A stretch of DNA of 64,000 nucleotides from Ischnura elegans (Eukaryota > Arthropoda > Insecta > Odonata > Coenagrionidae). Below, piece after piece: positions 63,790 through 64,000 of the stretch. The stretch is taken from positions 92,366,566-92,430,565 of the forward strand of contig NC_060251.1 of assembly GCF_921293095.1 (NCBI RefSeq), read 5' to 3'. The stretch's first letter is position 1. Each line of letters starts with the position of its first letter. The notes beneath the pieces are model-generated. The model ran no database searches, was not told the origin of the DNA, and saw nothing but the letters and a program-made list of their open reading frames with translations. Made by a program: the position numbers and the translations under genes.

Positions 63790-63960
63790 TTCGCTAGTGA
63801 GAATGCTTTGCAATAATCGGAATGCTTTGCGGAAATCGAGGGATCTGGGTTCGAATCCCGGTCAAGGCGCATGATTTTTCCTCTGTGGATTTTTCGCACA
63901 AATTGTGCATTGCGGGTGACTCCGTAAAAGTTATCACTGCGGCTAGTCCCGGTATACTTA
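63790..63960 (+). mobile_element. tRNA-derived SINE-like sequence
   Basis: A B box GGTTCGAATCC at about 63849-63859 is followed by CGGTCAAGGCGCATGATTTT. The antisense frame gives the RDSNPDP peptide often produced by B boxes. The A box is poor and no duplication is visible before the window ends. Confidence 0.5.
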
Positions 63961-64000
63961 AATAAGACCATAGATTATATCTTAGAACTCGTTGAAGAAG

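Overview
The window is about 64 kb of AT-rich animal nuclear DNA. It has spliced genes, large introns and many DNA-transposon, LINE and SINE relics. The repeat classes (mariner/Tc1, pogo-like, hAT-like and PIF-like small elements, tRNA-derived SINEs) and an arthropod-style TATA plus TCAGT promoter point to an insect or another arthropod. I cannot name the species.

Two genes can be read exon by exon. (1) 1030-12325, + strand: seven exons forming the 3' part of a type II diacylglycerol kinase (delta/eta type). They carry the end of the kinase accessory domain, a Ser/Lys-rich linker and a C-terminal SAM domain. The 5' part lies upstream of the window. (2) 49776-18950, - strand: a complete proton-translocating NAD(P) transhydrogenase (NNT). 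It has 19 coding exons totalling 3276 nt (1091 residues plus stop) and all splice phases agree. The order is transit peptide, NAD(H)-binding domain I, membrane domain II and NADP(H)-binding domain III. The two genes converge tail to tail across about 6.6 kb (12.3-18.9 kb) with no further gene visible. One NNT intron appears to be of the GC-AG class.

Upstream of NNT, at 50.4-50.6 kb on the + strand, a TATA box, a TCAGT initiator and a short first coding exon mark the start of a divergent gene I do not recognise. The two genes probably share a promoter region of roughly 200-350 bp. From 50.6 kb to the end I see no exon I can defend. That stretch holds LINE tails, hAT-like elements, repeat debris and two GC-richer open segments.

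The mobile DNA often has readable boundaries. It includes a 5'-truncated LINE with an intact 560-codon reverse-transcriptase frame in a kinase intron, and several short hAT-like elements with 8-bp target duplications. Three copies of one TIR family (TA duplications) sit in NNT introns, one carrying a nested element with five copies of a GGACTGAC motif. A deleted mariner lies inside a pogo-like element that ends 14 bp from an NNT splice donor. PIF-like miniature elements have 3-bp duplications, one with a hAT-like element nested inside. There are two fold-back elements with tRNA-like arms (one with a 12-bp duplication), and other long fold-back repeats. Sequences resembling hammerhead-ribozyme cores occur in several repeats. 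I found no gene system of a new kind; the most unusual structures are the tRNA-armed fold-backs, the 13-bp-TSD fold-back at 38.8 kb, the hammerhead-like cores and the nested insertions.
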